DNA of 64,000 bases from contig JANTQA010000048.1 of the NCBI GenBank assembly GCA_027625915.1, forward strand, positions 2,914,001 to 2,978,000. Direction: 5' to 3'. Each line of letters begins with the position of its first letter. The stretch's first letter is position 1. A model generated the notes under the pieces. That model did not search any database. It saw only the letters and a program-made list of their open reading frames with translations, and was not told where the DNA came from. The DNA is from Anaeramoeba flamelloides (lineage: Eukaryota > Metamonada > Anaeramoebidae). Positions 34,501 through 45,980 of this stretch are shown here, in pieces. The position numbers and the translations under genes were made by a program.

Positions 34501-34734
34501 ATCGGTATTGAAAATTCAGATATTGAAAAAAAAGAGCAAAACGAATCAAGAAATGAGATGCAAAATCAAAATGAAAAAAAAGAGCAAAACGAATCAATGA
34601 ATGTGAATAACACAAGTCAAACAAATACAGAACCAGAAAAAGCAATTAATAACATTGAACAAAAAGATGAAATCCAAACTGCCAATGCAACTCAAAATGG
34701 AAAAGCGAAACAGGAAGATGAAAATAATAATTAA
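31579..34734 (+). CDS. N/Q-rich protein with ankyrin-like repeat and BTB domain
   Basis: 1051 codons, single exon, ATG at 31579. Residues 1-400 are Asn/Gln-rich low complexity with a poly-Gln run near 43-54 and Arg-rich patches around 340-420. Residues about 455-610 are Lys/Glu-rich. A folded region follows: an ankyrin-like unit at about 625-665 (TNVLSIALKKNLHINVIKCM), a helical stretch, then a BTB/POZ-like segment at about 800-880 (FTLKFHKVVLVARSKFFRTL, later FIYTDELK). The C-terminus (about 905-1051) is again Lys/Asn-rich with a tandem EKKEQNES repeat. BTB proteins commonly act as homodimers or cullin-3 adaptors. The Arg/Asn-rich N-terminus might bind RNA, but no motif proves it. Minus-strand open frames across it are mirror images of the low-complexity tracts. 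The next gene downstream is 5 kb away. Confidence 0.8.
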   Translation: MNTNLSNDQKQNPFPSFRPNQQTIALNTRTNQNYQTRNNFQQQQQQQQQQQQPRPKQMIRFFPNTNLQKQNQQYLNNNQKFNNTQGVPFKANQNYNQGFNQNNVTNKTYFPNQNLKTTTNHKFQTSNNYEQKKFLNTQNFNTSNLHGTNNNNNNTTNKIFISNKTRATNPKFQQGSNQNPQEQTNTNFQKKNFSQNNQVVGSVSQNYFPQKQFNNYNKQKVDSSNFQPRDQFQQPNSHPPLNNNSNQNPFNNGSQMQMNQYNEQFNNFQQSDNFYNNQNYYQNKMHNNYKPMGRNNQYYNNQGYNDNYQYQNNFRNNNMYKRPQQRQPRYHQRSQNQWHRRKNQYPNNSRKRNWENDNFSQNEMNNSRKERTYRNNNFNRGNKQNQNQFHNQNSQNNKQKNRKRKQTNRKKNGKQNNHLNSNQKNEWEVVEKSLYQELKTPQIKLLLDKIEEKKIDTKQNNNEDDSKIQKEDGINLENKKENKEDDNGNQETEKNQQNKKEGEDEEEEAEEQEQGNEEKEMITEDKKENKKEIKEDETENQETEKNQENKKEEEEEEKEGEKEEEGEKEENETNLISEEKEDEEPKEKKKEINEEENNQKTKKIIVERENVKMDENEELIINSLKQGSNLREIYLDGTNVLSIALKKNLHINVIKCMLENGSDIYLESTLRNSLQKRTELNILLQNHFVFNLDFYKSFLRKDLSDLTKYKVKFNKFWFEFRIKNLMKKKAIDIWKILEKNLNKKETVALFKWIYCGVVDNFEILKQFTQKLSLSKRQVEAFSGRKRLKHDLFRLSKSKYSKDFEIITDIKNFTLKFHKVVLVARSKFFRTLILQNENSYKVTDFINNKSRLVWENYYHFIYTDELKTKFNNNIDYRAFKDLVQRTRVSTFSKIHNDISDLSSFIDNEKKIKKKKKRSRYNQRNRIRSRSNHQNKNNDNTNKSNTKDDSDNANNDTNNNNDNNNNNNDANDNGNEIGIENSDIEKKEQNESRNEMQNQNEKKEQNESMNVNNTSQTNTEPEKAINNIEQKDEIQTANATQNGKAKQEDENNN

Positions 34735-34984
34735 AAGATTGAATTCAAAATAGAAATTATAATTAAAGAAAATCTATTAATCACAATTATACAACATGAG
34801 TTGATCTATATTCATACAATTCTAAATTGATTCCATAATAAAAATGACTCTCATAAAAGATTATATTAATCAAGCTACTCAAAAAGTAAAAAAAAAATGA
34901 AATTTTCACTAAATTATAATTCTATTAAATTGTAAGAAACAAAATTTATTTTAATAGCGTCATTACATATTAGATTTATTTATA

Positions 34985-35214
34985 TAAACTCGATTTCAAA
35001 AATTGGGACACACACATTTTGTATTTTTGTAAATTTATTTTTTTTATATTTCGTATTATTTTGAATTTCCAGATTAACAATATATAACATTCCCTAAAAT
35101 TATTATTGAATTTAATAACATATTTTTTTTTTTTTTTTTTTTGCAAAGATCTAAATAATTAAAATCAAAATACTAAATACAAAAAGACGTGCCTAATTTT
35201 TGAACTGAAGTTTC
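34985..35214. mobile_element. ~230-bp MITE, TAAAC..GGGACACAC ends
   Basis: Left TAAACTCGATTTCAAAAATT (then GGGACACAC) and right, in reverse complement, GAAACTTCAGTTCAAAAATT (then AGGCACGTC) form imperfect 30-bp inverted termini. Terminal similarity links it to the 10753, 23592 and 26127 elements; the interior is different and shorter. Confidence 0.6.
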
Positions 35215-36818
35215 TTATTTTTTATTTTTCTTTATTTTTTTATTTTTAAAACAAAAATTAATATTTCTTTTTTTTTAAAGAATAACACTATATTGTGTTA
35301 AACCCGAAATAAACATTTTATTGATTTTTTATTAATTCTTAAATTCTACGTCATTTTCATTATATCGTTTTTTTTCAAGCTCAAATACTTTTATCTATCG
35401 ACTTCAATCAAATCTTCTTAATCTTCCCCCAAAAAAAGAAAATACTATTTTTAATAACAATTAAGTTGAAATTTTGGTTTCAAAATGCATTTGATCAAGT
35501 ATGATAAAGTCAAATATTTTACCTTATTAGAATATTTTTTTGAAAATTTTTTTAATTTCAAATTCAAATCAAAATTCTACTGGTTTTAGATAGTTTCAAA
35601 ATTTCTCATTTTCAATACATTTTGTTTCATTAATTTAGAATTAGAAAAATACCAAAATGATAAATTTGCCAGTGAGAAACAAAAAAGTTAGTTGAAAACT
35701 TGGGATAAATGCTAGCTTTTTCATAAAGTTATAAAAAGTTTAAGCCCCCCCAATGAACTTTTCGAATTAATTATCTTCTGGGATCGTTGAGATTTTCTGT
35801 TTTAAAGTTTGGTTTGCCTAGGTATGTAAACCAGTCTTTAAAGAAAGTCAAAAAAATTTGTCTTTACAAATTATTATTTTTTTTTCTTTTAAGAGTTTTT
35901 CTGAAAACCTTTTTAAAAGATAAGTTTTTTAGATCTTTTTGATTTTTCAAAATTTGTATTCTTGATTAAATTTAATTTTAGGCAGGGATTTTTTTTTGAA
36001 TTTTCACTAAAATTAGATAAAAATTTACAAATCACCCCCTCACTGGATTGAATGTGTACAACCCGACTACACAAGAAGAGCGAAAAAAGGATTCCAGATC
36101 CTTCACAATTCTTTACCAAACCCAATACAAGAACTTCACCACTTTCGTTTTTATCATTTTTTCTTTTCACCAAAGTACATTTTTGACAATTCTCCTCAAA
36201 ATAATTAAGTAATATTTGTACAAATATTAACATCAAATATAGAAAATGTTCTTTAAACCCAATTTCAGCTATAACATTAGAAAAACAATTTCTAATAAGT
36301 AATTGTAACAATATTAAAAAAAATTATTCATAACAAAATTAAAATCAAGATTATATGTTTCAATTGATTTTGTAAAATTTTTTTTCTTCCAAAAACCTAA
36401 CCCCCTCTTTTCAAAGGTTTAGTATTGTTTACATAAAAACAATAATAGAAAAGAAAGTTTAACTTTTCCCGTTTATTATTCAAATAACAGTAAATAAAAT
36501 TATTACAAAACTTTTTAAAAATTCAATACCCAACCCCCAATAATTTTTGTTCAAACTGAAACAAAAATAGACAAAATCAAAACATAAATTAGAAAAAAAA
36601 AAATACCAACTCAAGAAGAATAAATTCCTATTTAAAAATAGACCAAATAATATTAAATTCTCATAAAAATGATACAGTTATTTAAATTATACGACAAAAA
36701 CTTTCAAAAGAAATTTAATATCCAAGAAAAACATCAAATTAACATACAAAATTTGTTTTCTAGTAAAATAAATTATGAAAAAAAAATTTCAAAAAATGTA
36801 CTTTAATTAAAGACTGTT

Positions 36819-36868
36819 CTTGTGCCTTAAATTACGTTGAAACTTTTTGTCCTAAAAGTTGAACTGAC
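36819..36868 (-). repeat. Solo end of the CAGTCAG Tc1-type MITE
   Basis: In reverse complement it reads GTCAGTTCAACTTTTAGGAC, then AACGTAATTTAAGGCACA, matching the ~50-bp outer arm of the element at 5261-5457 with several changes. No partner arm was found nearby, so it is a truncated copy. Confidence 0.6.
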
Positions 36869-37559
36869 TAAAATGAAAATATAAACTAGGAAGTAGAAAA
36901 GTAAAACTATTAGAATGAAAACTAAATCAATTATAAGAAAGTTAATTAATAATAAATAATTATGAATTTAAATGCCAGAATATTACTGAAAAATTTTATA
37001 ATGTTTAACAATAATATAAATAAATATTCATACCTTGAGTTGAGTGTAGTACCATCAAGCAACGTTTTGGTTCCCCGAATTTAAAAGAATAAGAAAATTT
37101 TAAGATTTTACTCAATTTTTTTAAATTCTCGAAAAACTTACCACATTTTTCTTGAGGTTTTTTCCTACTTTTTTTTTAAAAGTTATGATTTTCCAAATAA
37201 GCCAAAAACTCAATAAAATAACACAAAAGTTGTTTTAATTTAAGATATAAAAAGAAAATTTAAGAATTTTTGATTTTATTTCTGAAATTAAAAGACCTTG
37301 AAGTTGTTAAAATAATGCGAGCAAACTTATTTAATCCACGTTTCAAAATAAAATAATGTTTAATTTTTATTATAGAAGACATATACATTCAACTTTATCA
37401 AAGGAATCAACATTAAACCCAAATTAATTCTGATATTGATTTTTTATAATATATTATTTCAAAAAGAAATTCAAAAAATAAAAAAACAAATTAGAAAAAT
37501 AATTATAAAAAAAAAGAGATAATTTTTGATTTTCTCAGCGAAAAAACAAAAAAATTATG

Positions 37560-37860
37560 TGTTTATTGTTTTGATATGGAAACAATTTCTTTGTTATAAT
37601 AATTTTTGTTTGCAAGAACAAAAAAAAAATGATATTATTTGGAGTGATATAAGATGATATTGAAGAGTTAGAAGAACAAAGATGGATATAAAATTATCTC
37701 ACTTTGAACAATATTATTAATTTGAATATGGAAGGGAATAAAAACCAAGAATTATATAAGGTGATTTTTGAACAAATAAAACAATATGAAATGCTATTTA
37801 TTTTTGGAACTCGGGATCTAACACATTGAAACCAAAAACAAACTAAATAAACAAAAAAAT
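37560..37860 (+). repeat. ~300-bp dispersed repeat, copy 1 of 3
   Basis: Shares TTGATATGGAAACAAT, AAAAAATGATATTATTTGGA and AGATGATATTGAAGAGTT with 43500-43790 (same strand) and 58890-59035 (opposite strand). Spacing between blocks is conserved. It may be a piece of an old transposon body; no open frame survives. Confidence 0.55.
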
Positions 37861-39199
37861 ATCATTTGTGTTTTTTCAATGATACTTTGAATAATTTGTT
37901 CTTCACATGATCTTTTTCTCTCTACAGAGTTAAAAAAAACCCTGGAGTTTAATTTTATATTTTCATCATTGGATAAAAAAACTTGGTTGAAATCTTACAG
38001 AGACAAAATAGATTATCTATCCATTCAATAGGATATATTTCCATTTTTTTCCCCCATTTGTCAGCCAATTTACCAAAACAATCAAAAATAAAAATCTATA
38101 TCTATTTTACCGTTCTTAAAAATGAATGATTTTGAACATACCTATAAAAATTCTTGACTTGGCTGACAGTGATCATAATAATGTGTGTAACCACTATGTT
38201 ACACCTTTCAAAATATAATCCGTACTTTTTTCTTCTTGTTCCAATACAACACCCAATTAAATACCCAATAGTATACCAAAATTCAAACCAATTTTGAAAG
38301 TAAATTAATTAATATTTTCAGTAAAATTTAACTTATAAATGCAATTTTTTCAAAAATATTTCCAAATTTTTTGAAATTTTTTTTTTTTTTATTGTTTTTT
38401 TTGATTATCTTAAAATCTAATAAATTTACTCTATTTTTTGAGATAAATTTTCCAATTTGATCTTTTATTTCAAGAATTTCTTTTTTAATAATAAATTTTA
38501 AGAAACCTGTACCATTTTTAATTTGGGTTTACTGTTGGTTCCTTTGATCAGTTTATGTAGAGGTATTCAATAGCAAAAAACAGACTTTTTATTTTGAAAG
38601 ACAGATTAAACTTTTCTAATAGCATTCTTTTAAAAACAGTAGTAAAAAAAATTGTTTTTAATTTTATTTTTTTTTAAATGATAATTTATTTTTTTTAACT
38701 ATCAAAATCTTTTATTAATAGTCTCTTCTCTTTTTTTTCTTCAAAAAAAGAGTAAAAATAATGTTTTATTTTTTTAAAAATGATATTGATCGCTTTTCTT
38801 TCAAAACGAGAAAAAAATAGTCTTTCTATTTAGACATTGTATTTAATAAAGAAATGGAATTTATTCAATTTCTAAACATTCTCGAAATTATCAAATACTT
38901 TTTTGTAAGTTTTTATTGAACAAGTATTCTTGTTCCTTGGACCAAAATATTAGTTCAATTGATTTGAAATTGAGACACTCGTTCATCTTGTTGTTATCAA
39001 TTAAACAACGTCGTAAATAAAACTTTTTTTTCACTACTCTTTGAAAAGAACTCTAATTTCATAATTAAAATCAATTTTATTATTAAAATACTTCTTATTT
39101 TCCCAAATAGAATTGGAAAAAAGAAGATTAGAAAATTTTCAAACTTTTGTTTATAATTCAATGTTTTCTCAAAATCTTTCCACAGCAACTACAATACTA

Positions 39200-39418
39200 C
39201 TATTAATTGAAAAATAAATCGGACAAAATTTTCATTTATCCAAAAATAAATTATGATTTCAAAAATCCTTTGAATACAGAATTTTGATAGTCCCGATCCT
39301 CTAACCACGTTAAACACGTTATATGGTTGAAAAATAATTCGATTTTCAAAGATTATTTCAAAGATTTTTTTTGGAACGATGAATGAAAATTTTGTCCGAT
39401 TTATTTTACAATTAACAG
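39200..39418. mobile_element. 219-bp MITE with ~40-bp inverted ends and TA duplication
   Basis: Left CTATTAATTGAAAAATAAAT (then CGGACAAAATTTTCAT) and right, in reverse complement, CTGTTAATTGTAAAATAAAT (then CGGACAAAATTTTCAT). TA flanks both sides (39198-39199 and 39419-39420). A 90-codon ATG frame crosses it on the minus strand and is not a gene. It lies just upstream of the 39704 gene. Confidence 0.82.
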
Positions 39419-39703
39419 TATCTAAACTTTTTGGTATTTCAAGTCTCTTTCTTATTAGCATATCTCAAAATATATTTACTTAAAATTTCACAAAGAAAAA
39501 CTTTCTGTTTAAAAAAATAAATAGCAAAAAATTGAGAAAATTACGAAAAATTATCAACAAATTGCATTCTTAATTTAAAATTTTCTTAAAACATCAAGGA
39601 ATGGTACTTCAAAATTGATTTTAACTTAGGTACACTACTGAACAGAGACTTGGGTGTACCATTGGAACAAGAAGAAAACAAGGCACAGAGAATATTTTGA
39701 AAG

Positions 39704-42700
39704 ATGGTTTTACGTTGTCGGGTATGTATTATTTTGATCACCTTAACGACAAAAAATATGTAAAATTTGAAGTTAAACCCTGATTGTTAAACTCAGAAAT
39801 TATTCTTTGATTTAATTATGTCCTTAAATTGAAGAATTACACCATATAAAAATAAAATTATTCAAATTTCAATAAAAAACAATTTTAATTAAGAAAAACT
39901 TATAAAGACATCTTACTTATTTAAAAATAAAAAAGAGTAACTATTCTTGAAAAACAATAGATTAAAAGGATTCTAAAAAAAGATAATTAACAATTGATAT
40001 AGAAGGAAAAATTCACAAACCTATTTTTTATTTTTTAAAATTTTCAACCTGTTTTTTTAGAAAGAAAAAAGAAATTATTCATTAATGTATTTCGAGGATC
40101 CAGTTGACGGGATTCTTAGTTCACTAAAATCTGAAGAATTACCTTTTAACATCCAAGACAATTCCTTTTTTTTAACAGAATTTTCAACACACAATTCTTT
40201 ACATGATTTGTTTAAGAACAATGAACCAAAAAAGAAACAACCAATAGAAAGACAAAGTACCATTAGTAATCCTAATATCATTGATAACTACGGTTTCCAA
40301 GATTATGAAGAAGAAGAAGAAGAAACAGAAGAAAAAGAAAAAGAAAAAGAAAAAGAAAACGAAATAGAGACAGAAACAGAAACAGAAACAGGAACGGAAA
40401 CAGGAACCGGAACCGAAACAGAAACAGGAACGGAAACAGAAACCGGATCAGGTACAGAAACAGAAAAAGAAGAAGAAGAAACTGAAGAACAAGAACAAGG
40501 AGAAGAGGAATGCAACGGTGTTGTAGAGGAGGCAGAAGAAGTAGAGGAAGAAAACAGAAACCAAAACACACTACACAAACAAAAAACTGAAACAGCCTTG
40601 CTTAACCATAATTCTCTTCGAAAGGAAGAACCCAAAAAAAAGCTGACATATAATAAAAAACATTTTCCAAGAACAATTTCATCCAAGGTTGACACACCAG
40701 TTATTATGAAGACCAAAACGAGCTTTAATACAAACAAATACCCTGTGCAATCAATTAAGAAACAAACTAGCATTTCTTCGATCCTTCTGAATGATCCATT
40801 TCGCAAGATGTCGAGCCGAGAATTTGACTATTTGTTGGAAAGAAAAGAATCAGTTGGCTCTCATTTTGGCAACAACCCCTATATCGAAGAACCAATTATT
40901 CCAGAAATTAATGAATTTAATCAAGTTGAAGAACATTTCTCATTTAAAATGAATGATGATAACATTGACAATGATCTGAATAATAATAATAGCACCAACA
41001 ACAATAATAAAATAATTGAAAGCAGTAGTGATTTATTAAATAATGAACCACACGCTATAGATTCTCTTTTGCTATCCCATAAAGGTTCCTTTTATTTTGT
41101 TCCTACAAATTCTTTAGTGTCATTACTTGAAAATAAAATGAACAATAATGATGCTACTAGTGGGAACAATAATAATAATAATTTTGAACAATATGACAAC
41201 CATAATGACGATGTTGTCGAAGATGGCGCACAAGAAATGTTCCGATCAGATGATTTTGAGAAATATTTCGGGCTTGACGATTATCAAAAACAAAACAAAG
41301 TCAACAATAATGAAAGCAAAATGGGAATTGAAAATCAAAGCAAAAATGAAAATAAAATAATTGAAGATCAAAAACAAAAACAAAGTTTAACAGAAGAAGA
41401 AGAAGAAGAAAAAGAAGAAAAAGAAAAAGTAAAAAAAAAAGAAAAAGAGAAAGAAAAAGTAAAAAAAAAAGAAAAAGAGAAAAAAATAAAGAAGGAGGAG
41501 GAAGAGAAAGAAAATACCCAAAAAACAAAAAAAACACAAAACCAAACAAAAGTGAAAGAAAAAGATATTCGAAAACGTGATTCTGTGATCTCAAAAATAA
41601 GTAAAAAAAACATAAAAAATTTATCTCGATTTGATTCTTCAGTTGTCGAATCAGGAAAGGATGTGTTTAAATTAATGGCCGGGCAATTGTGGGTAATCAT
41701 GGGGGGAGGAACAATTAAAAATTTAAAACCATATACAAATGTATTTGCGGATAAAATTGGAGAAATCTTTAATGCAAACGAAATTGAAATGGATCCGGTA
41801 AAAAAACAATTAAAATATTTATTATCTAATTCAAGAAGAACATTTACAGAATTTGTATTAGAAATTTTTATTGCAGTATTGTCCCTAATCTATGGCGACA
41901 CTGTACCAGAAATTACGATCGAATTATGGAATATTTTGGAAGAACTTTGTATCCAAAATATCAAAGATAAACAAACAAAAACAAAGACAAACCCAAAAGA
42001 AACAAGAAAAACAAAAACAAAAACAAAGAGAAAAAGAAAAACAAATAAAAATAACAAAAAGAAAAAAGGAAAGAACACTGGAAATGAAAATGAAAATGAA
42101 AATGATTTAGAGAGCAAAAAGGAATCACTAAAAAATGATCAGATCATGAAAAAATTAGAAAATATTTATGAAAGAATTTTCAAACAAGAAGTTTTAATGT
42201 ATTGGTTTAATAAACGATTTTGCGAAAGATTAGGCCAATTTTTCCCATTTACCGATCAAAACAAATTCTATAAACTGCACTTATTATTCCTTGGGAAATC
42301 AAAATTTTTATTGTCTTGCATGCTTTTAACAAAGGAATTGATGAATAGAAAACAAATTTTTGAAAAATACTTTCTTTTAATTACAGAGCCATTTGATGGT
42401 GACCCTTTAAATTTATTTTTTCATAAACGAGCGGGCAAATTGAAAATAATTAAGGCCTTGATAAACGAATCTGGCTTAAATAATGGGGAATATTGGAAGA
42501 TAATCTCAAAAGATTTTATACAACGAATTGAATATGATCCTGAAGGATCAGTCGATTATTTCCCCTTTAAAAATATTTTAAATAATCCTAAATTGTTGAA
42601 TTTAATGCACGGTAAAGTCAGAGTAACAAAACCTAAAACTCGAATAAAGGCCTCTTCTCTAAAGGAACAACAGAATCTAATCAAGGCAGATTGGCTGTTT

Positions 42701-42718
42701 AAACGGAAAATCAACTAA
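39704..42718 (+). CDS. Large acidic low-complexity protein, unknown function
   Basis: Main exon open from 40061 with ATG at 40085 (877 residues). A strong acceptor (CTGTTTTTTTAG, ending 40060) precedes it. An upstream ATG at 39704 followed by five codons and a GTATGT donor at 39722 joins in frame, giving M-V-L-R-C-R then KEKRNYSLMYFED and 891 residues. The short first exon is inference. Sequence (numbered from 40085): a Glu/Thr/Gly run with an ETETETGTETGT-type repeat at about 74-130, Asn-rich stretches at about 300-400, Lys/Glu runs at about 435-500, then a likely folded C-terminal region (about 515-870, interrupted by a Lys-rich insert near 635-690). That region holds helical hydrophobic segments such as FTEFVLEIFIAVLSLIYG and FLLSCMLLTKELM. 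No catalytic motif or named domain was recognised. Long minus-strand frames over it are mirrors of the low-complexity tracts. Confidence 0.75.
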
Positions 42719-42991
42719 TTTATTAGCCGTAAATGCTAATTTGTTTGAAATTTGCCATAAAGGATCATTTTTTTTAAAAAGATAAAAAAAAGCACAGTGT
42801 TTTTAGATGAAATTATGTATAATATCATATATTTTTTTTCTTGAGAAAAACGATTATCAATAAAGAGATATAGTTTAGAATTAAAAGAATATAATCCATT
42901 CAAATATTTCATACAATTAATTTGTATTATGATTTATTGATAATATTATAAATGCAATTCTTTTTTTTTTGTTTTTTTTTTGGATACTTTA

Positions 42992-43435
42992 TAAACTCCT
43001 TTTCAGTCAGAAAGCAAATTGAAGAAATTCGAATAAATTGAAAAAATTTAACATGTTTTTCTAATAAATTTTCAATTTTTAGATCTCAATTATTTTTTCC
43101 AATTTAAACATTTTTTAGATCATAATCTTTTGTCAAATTTTTTATCCTTTTGCTTTTTAAAAAATTTTATTTTTCCTTTTTTTTTTTTTTTTTTACAAAT
43201 TTCTTTTCTTTTTCTTCTAACAAGTAAAATTGAAAAAAAAACTCTTTGAAACTCGAAATTAACTTTTAGAAAATTCAAACTTTGTAATTTTTTTTTGATG
43301 TGATTTCATTTATTAATAAAAAATCAATTGAGAATAATTTTACTTTTCTAAAGAAATTGTGAAATTTTGCAAAAGACTTCTAATGTAAGGGAGCCAAAAA
43401 AATTTTTTTTAATTTTAGTTTTTTCAAAAATTTAT
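42992..43435 (+). repeat. Copy of the 9967-10370 repeat arm
   Basis: Begins TAAACTCCTTTTCAGTCAGA and follows the 9967 element block by block (ATTTTTAGATC, TTTTGCTTTTT, CTTTGTAATTT, AAAGAAATTG.GAAATTTT). Same orientation. Confidence 0.6.
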
Positions 43436-43499
43436 AGTTTGCTAAGGTCTTTGTTTAATGAAGATCAACTCTAATTCCAAGTTTATTATTCCTCTTATT

Positions 43500-43790
43500 C
43501 CTAATTACAATTTTTATTGATCTGATTTGGAAACAATCACTATGGTATGATTTGAGTTTATCTTTGAAGAATAAAAAAAAAAATGATATTGTAAAAAATG
43601 AAATCAGAAGGAAATTGCAGTAGTACTAAAACAATATTATTTAACAAATCCTGTAAGAAACCCAAAACGAAAACTTTTTATTGGTTTTTTTAAACAAATG
43701 AAATAATTATGGGATTGATATTTATTTTCCATATTCATAATATCACTCTGTAAAACAAACAATAGAATAATAAAAACAAATAAAACAAAA
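43500..43790 (+). repeat. ~300-bp dispersed repeat, copy 2 of 3
   Basis: Matches 37560-37860: GATTTGGAAACAATCACTAT, AAAAAATGATATTGTAAAAA and AAACAAATGAAATAATTATG occur in the same order and strand. It directly follows the 42992-43435 repeat. Confidence 0.55.
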
Positions 43791-45210
43791 TAAATATTTT
43801 TAATTATTATTATTTTTTTAGTTGAGAAGTAAAGTTAAAAAAAAATGACAGAATATAATCTATTTTCTTTGGAGATTTATTTTGGAGATTTTTTTTTCAT
43901 ATTTTCCTTAATGATCCTCGCTACTTCAACTAAATTTAACACAAATTTAACTCCTCGTTACAAAAAATAGAAATATATTATTCTTTATAGGGAGTTATAA
44001 ATATCGATTTATCAATAAAAATATATTATTTATTTTCTCAAATTCAATTTTATAACATCTTTTATTTTTTTTTATTATACTTTTAAGAACTTTCCCCTAA
44101 GTTGACCTTTTTCTTCCAACTCAATGATTGAAAACAGAAAATAAGCTATCAGTCTTTTGAAAAAAAAAAAAAGCACACTTTTAAAATCTGCTATTGACAA
44201 TATTATCTAATTACAAACATTGTAGATATGAAGTGCAAAAAAAAATTGATTGAATAAGAAACCCATAAAAGAAAATTTGTTCAGTGAGAAAGAATTTTTT
44301 TTATTATCAACCGGAAAATCAATGAAAAATTTGAAAAAAATCAAATCGTAAAAGTATTGGTTTATATCTACCCCTTTTACCCCAAATAGGAAACTATTAG
44401 CTGTATTGTCCTTTTTACCTCATTTTTTTTTAAAAATAATAAATTGAGTAATACGTCTTTAAAATGACACTCTATGGTTGGTAAGTAAGTTATCTCCTCA
44501 CATTTTTCAATATTTTCCCTTTTACAAAATAAAAAATTATAAATATTAGCGCTATTTTCCCTCATCTTCAACTCTGTAAAAATATATGTTGTTTTGTTCC
44601 TTAGCCTTTAACCTTCGAAACAATACATAATTATTTAATTTTTTTAGTTTGTGAAAGGAAAAATATTGAAAAATAACAAGGAGATAACCCAAACTAATTT
44701 TTTACGATAAATAAAACTATACAATTCCTTATATTTATCACATTATAGCACTCATTACCCTGATTACCCCAATTTTCATCATTATGACCCAATAAATAGT
44801 AATAATTGCCATAAAGATTAATATAAAAATTTTCTTTTTTTTTTTAAGAATTAATCTTCTGGTTAACCAAAAAACTTGATTTTTTAAAATTGAAAAATAT
44901 TGACTGTTATTTCAGAATGAAAATTATAAAATATGAAGTTTTAAAGTCATTTAATAATAACACTCAGAAATTTTGTTTTTATCAACAGATGGAATTTGAT
45001 TTTTGAAAATTAAATTTTCTTGAAGATATTTTGGGATTAAGTAATTTTATCTTCAAAATTCAAACTCAATTTTTTTCTGAAAAAAATAATTTTAATTGCT
45101 TTAAGGATACTTGTGAATAAGACCAAACAATTTCACATAACATTTTTAAAAATTGAAAAATTTTTCGTAATTTTTTTTTCATATTTTTACAAATCAGAAA
45201 ACACATGTTT

Positions 45211-45980
45211 GGAATATTCCCGAAAATATCCAAAAATCGAAAATACCCGAAAATTTTTGAACCAGATAGAAACAAGTTATGCACAACTTCGAAGAAACTG
45301 TAGTGTTCATATACTCAGTTTAACGGTAAAATAACAATTTTACTTTCAGATAAAATGTTTTTTTTTTGAATTTTTTACATTAAGCCACTCTACAGAGTTT
45401 TTGGTACTTTTTGAGTATATTTAAATAATTTTTTTGATTAGGATAAGTGTAAATGTATGTATAGTTATCGTTATGGGTTGTTTTAGGTTTTATATGGTGT
45501 GTGTTTATATGTTTTGATTAAAAAGTTTTCCTTTTATGGGATGGGAAGTTAAATAAAGTTTGGCTTGGTAAACCTTGTGTATTAATGTGTATACAAATTG
45601 TACTATTAGATATTACTGGGTTATTTTTGGATTTAGTTTAAGATTACAAAATTATGGCTAATATTACACTATTAGAAATTTTCTTTACAAGTTCATTTTC
45701 TCTCACTTAGTTAATACCATTTCGAAATGATCAGAAATATTACAGTCATCCAAGATACTTATTCCTTTCACACAAAATGGGTTGAATACTATTTCCTAAC
45801 ATTTAAATTTTTTGAATTTTGTAATGAAAAAAAAAATATTTTTACTAAAATTAAACCAAATTTTCCTTTAAACCGAGTATATTGGTACTAGAGTTTCTTA
45901 GAAGTTGTCCAAATTGTGTTTTTATATGGTTAAAAAATTTTCGGATATTTTAGATTTTCGGGGATTTTCTGGAATATTTG
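45211..45980. mobile_element. Foldback element with ~115-bp arms
   Basis: Left arm 45211-45326 (GGAATATTCCCGAAAATATC ... ATACTCAGTTTAA) recurs in reverse complement at 45866-45980 (GGGATTTTCTGGAATATTTG at the outer end, AACCGAGTATATTGG at the inner end). The central ~540 bp is unusually T/G-rich on the plus strand with no open frame. Probably a non-autonomous DNA element. Confidence 0.65.

Larger units (their letters stand above)
34735..39703. other. 5-kb intergenic region, repeats only
   Basis: Holds a MITE at 34985-35214, a lone Tc1-type end at 36819-36868, a dispersed repeat at 37560-37860 and a MITE at 39200-39418. A 132-codon minus frame at 35913-36311 has no ATG start. Its middle part (around 36000-36190) is less A/T-rich and contains CQKC and a hydrophobic patch, so it could be an exon remnant, but this is weak. 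Confidence 0.5.

Noticed and set aside
32015-34645. Several 60-100 codon frames on both strands inside the BTB gene
   Set aside because: Shifted-frame translations of AAT/CAA/GAA repeats with Ile/Met/Asn-only composition.
35913-36311. 132-codon minus-strand frame with CQKC
   Set aside because: No ATG start; only ~60 central codons look protein-like. Kept only as a possible exon remnant in the region note.
39189-39461. 90-codon minus-strand ATG frame
   Set aside because: Spans the 39200-39418 MITE and reads through both inverted ends.
40303-41700. Long minus-strand open frames (Ser/Val/Phe/Leu-rich) across the acidic gene
   Set aside because: They are antisense mirrors of GAA/AAG/ACA low-complexity tracts in the plus-strand gene.
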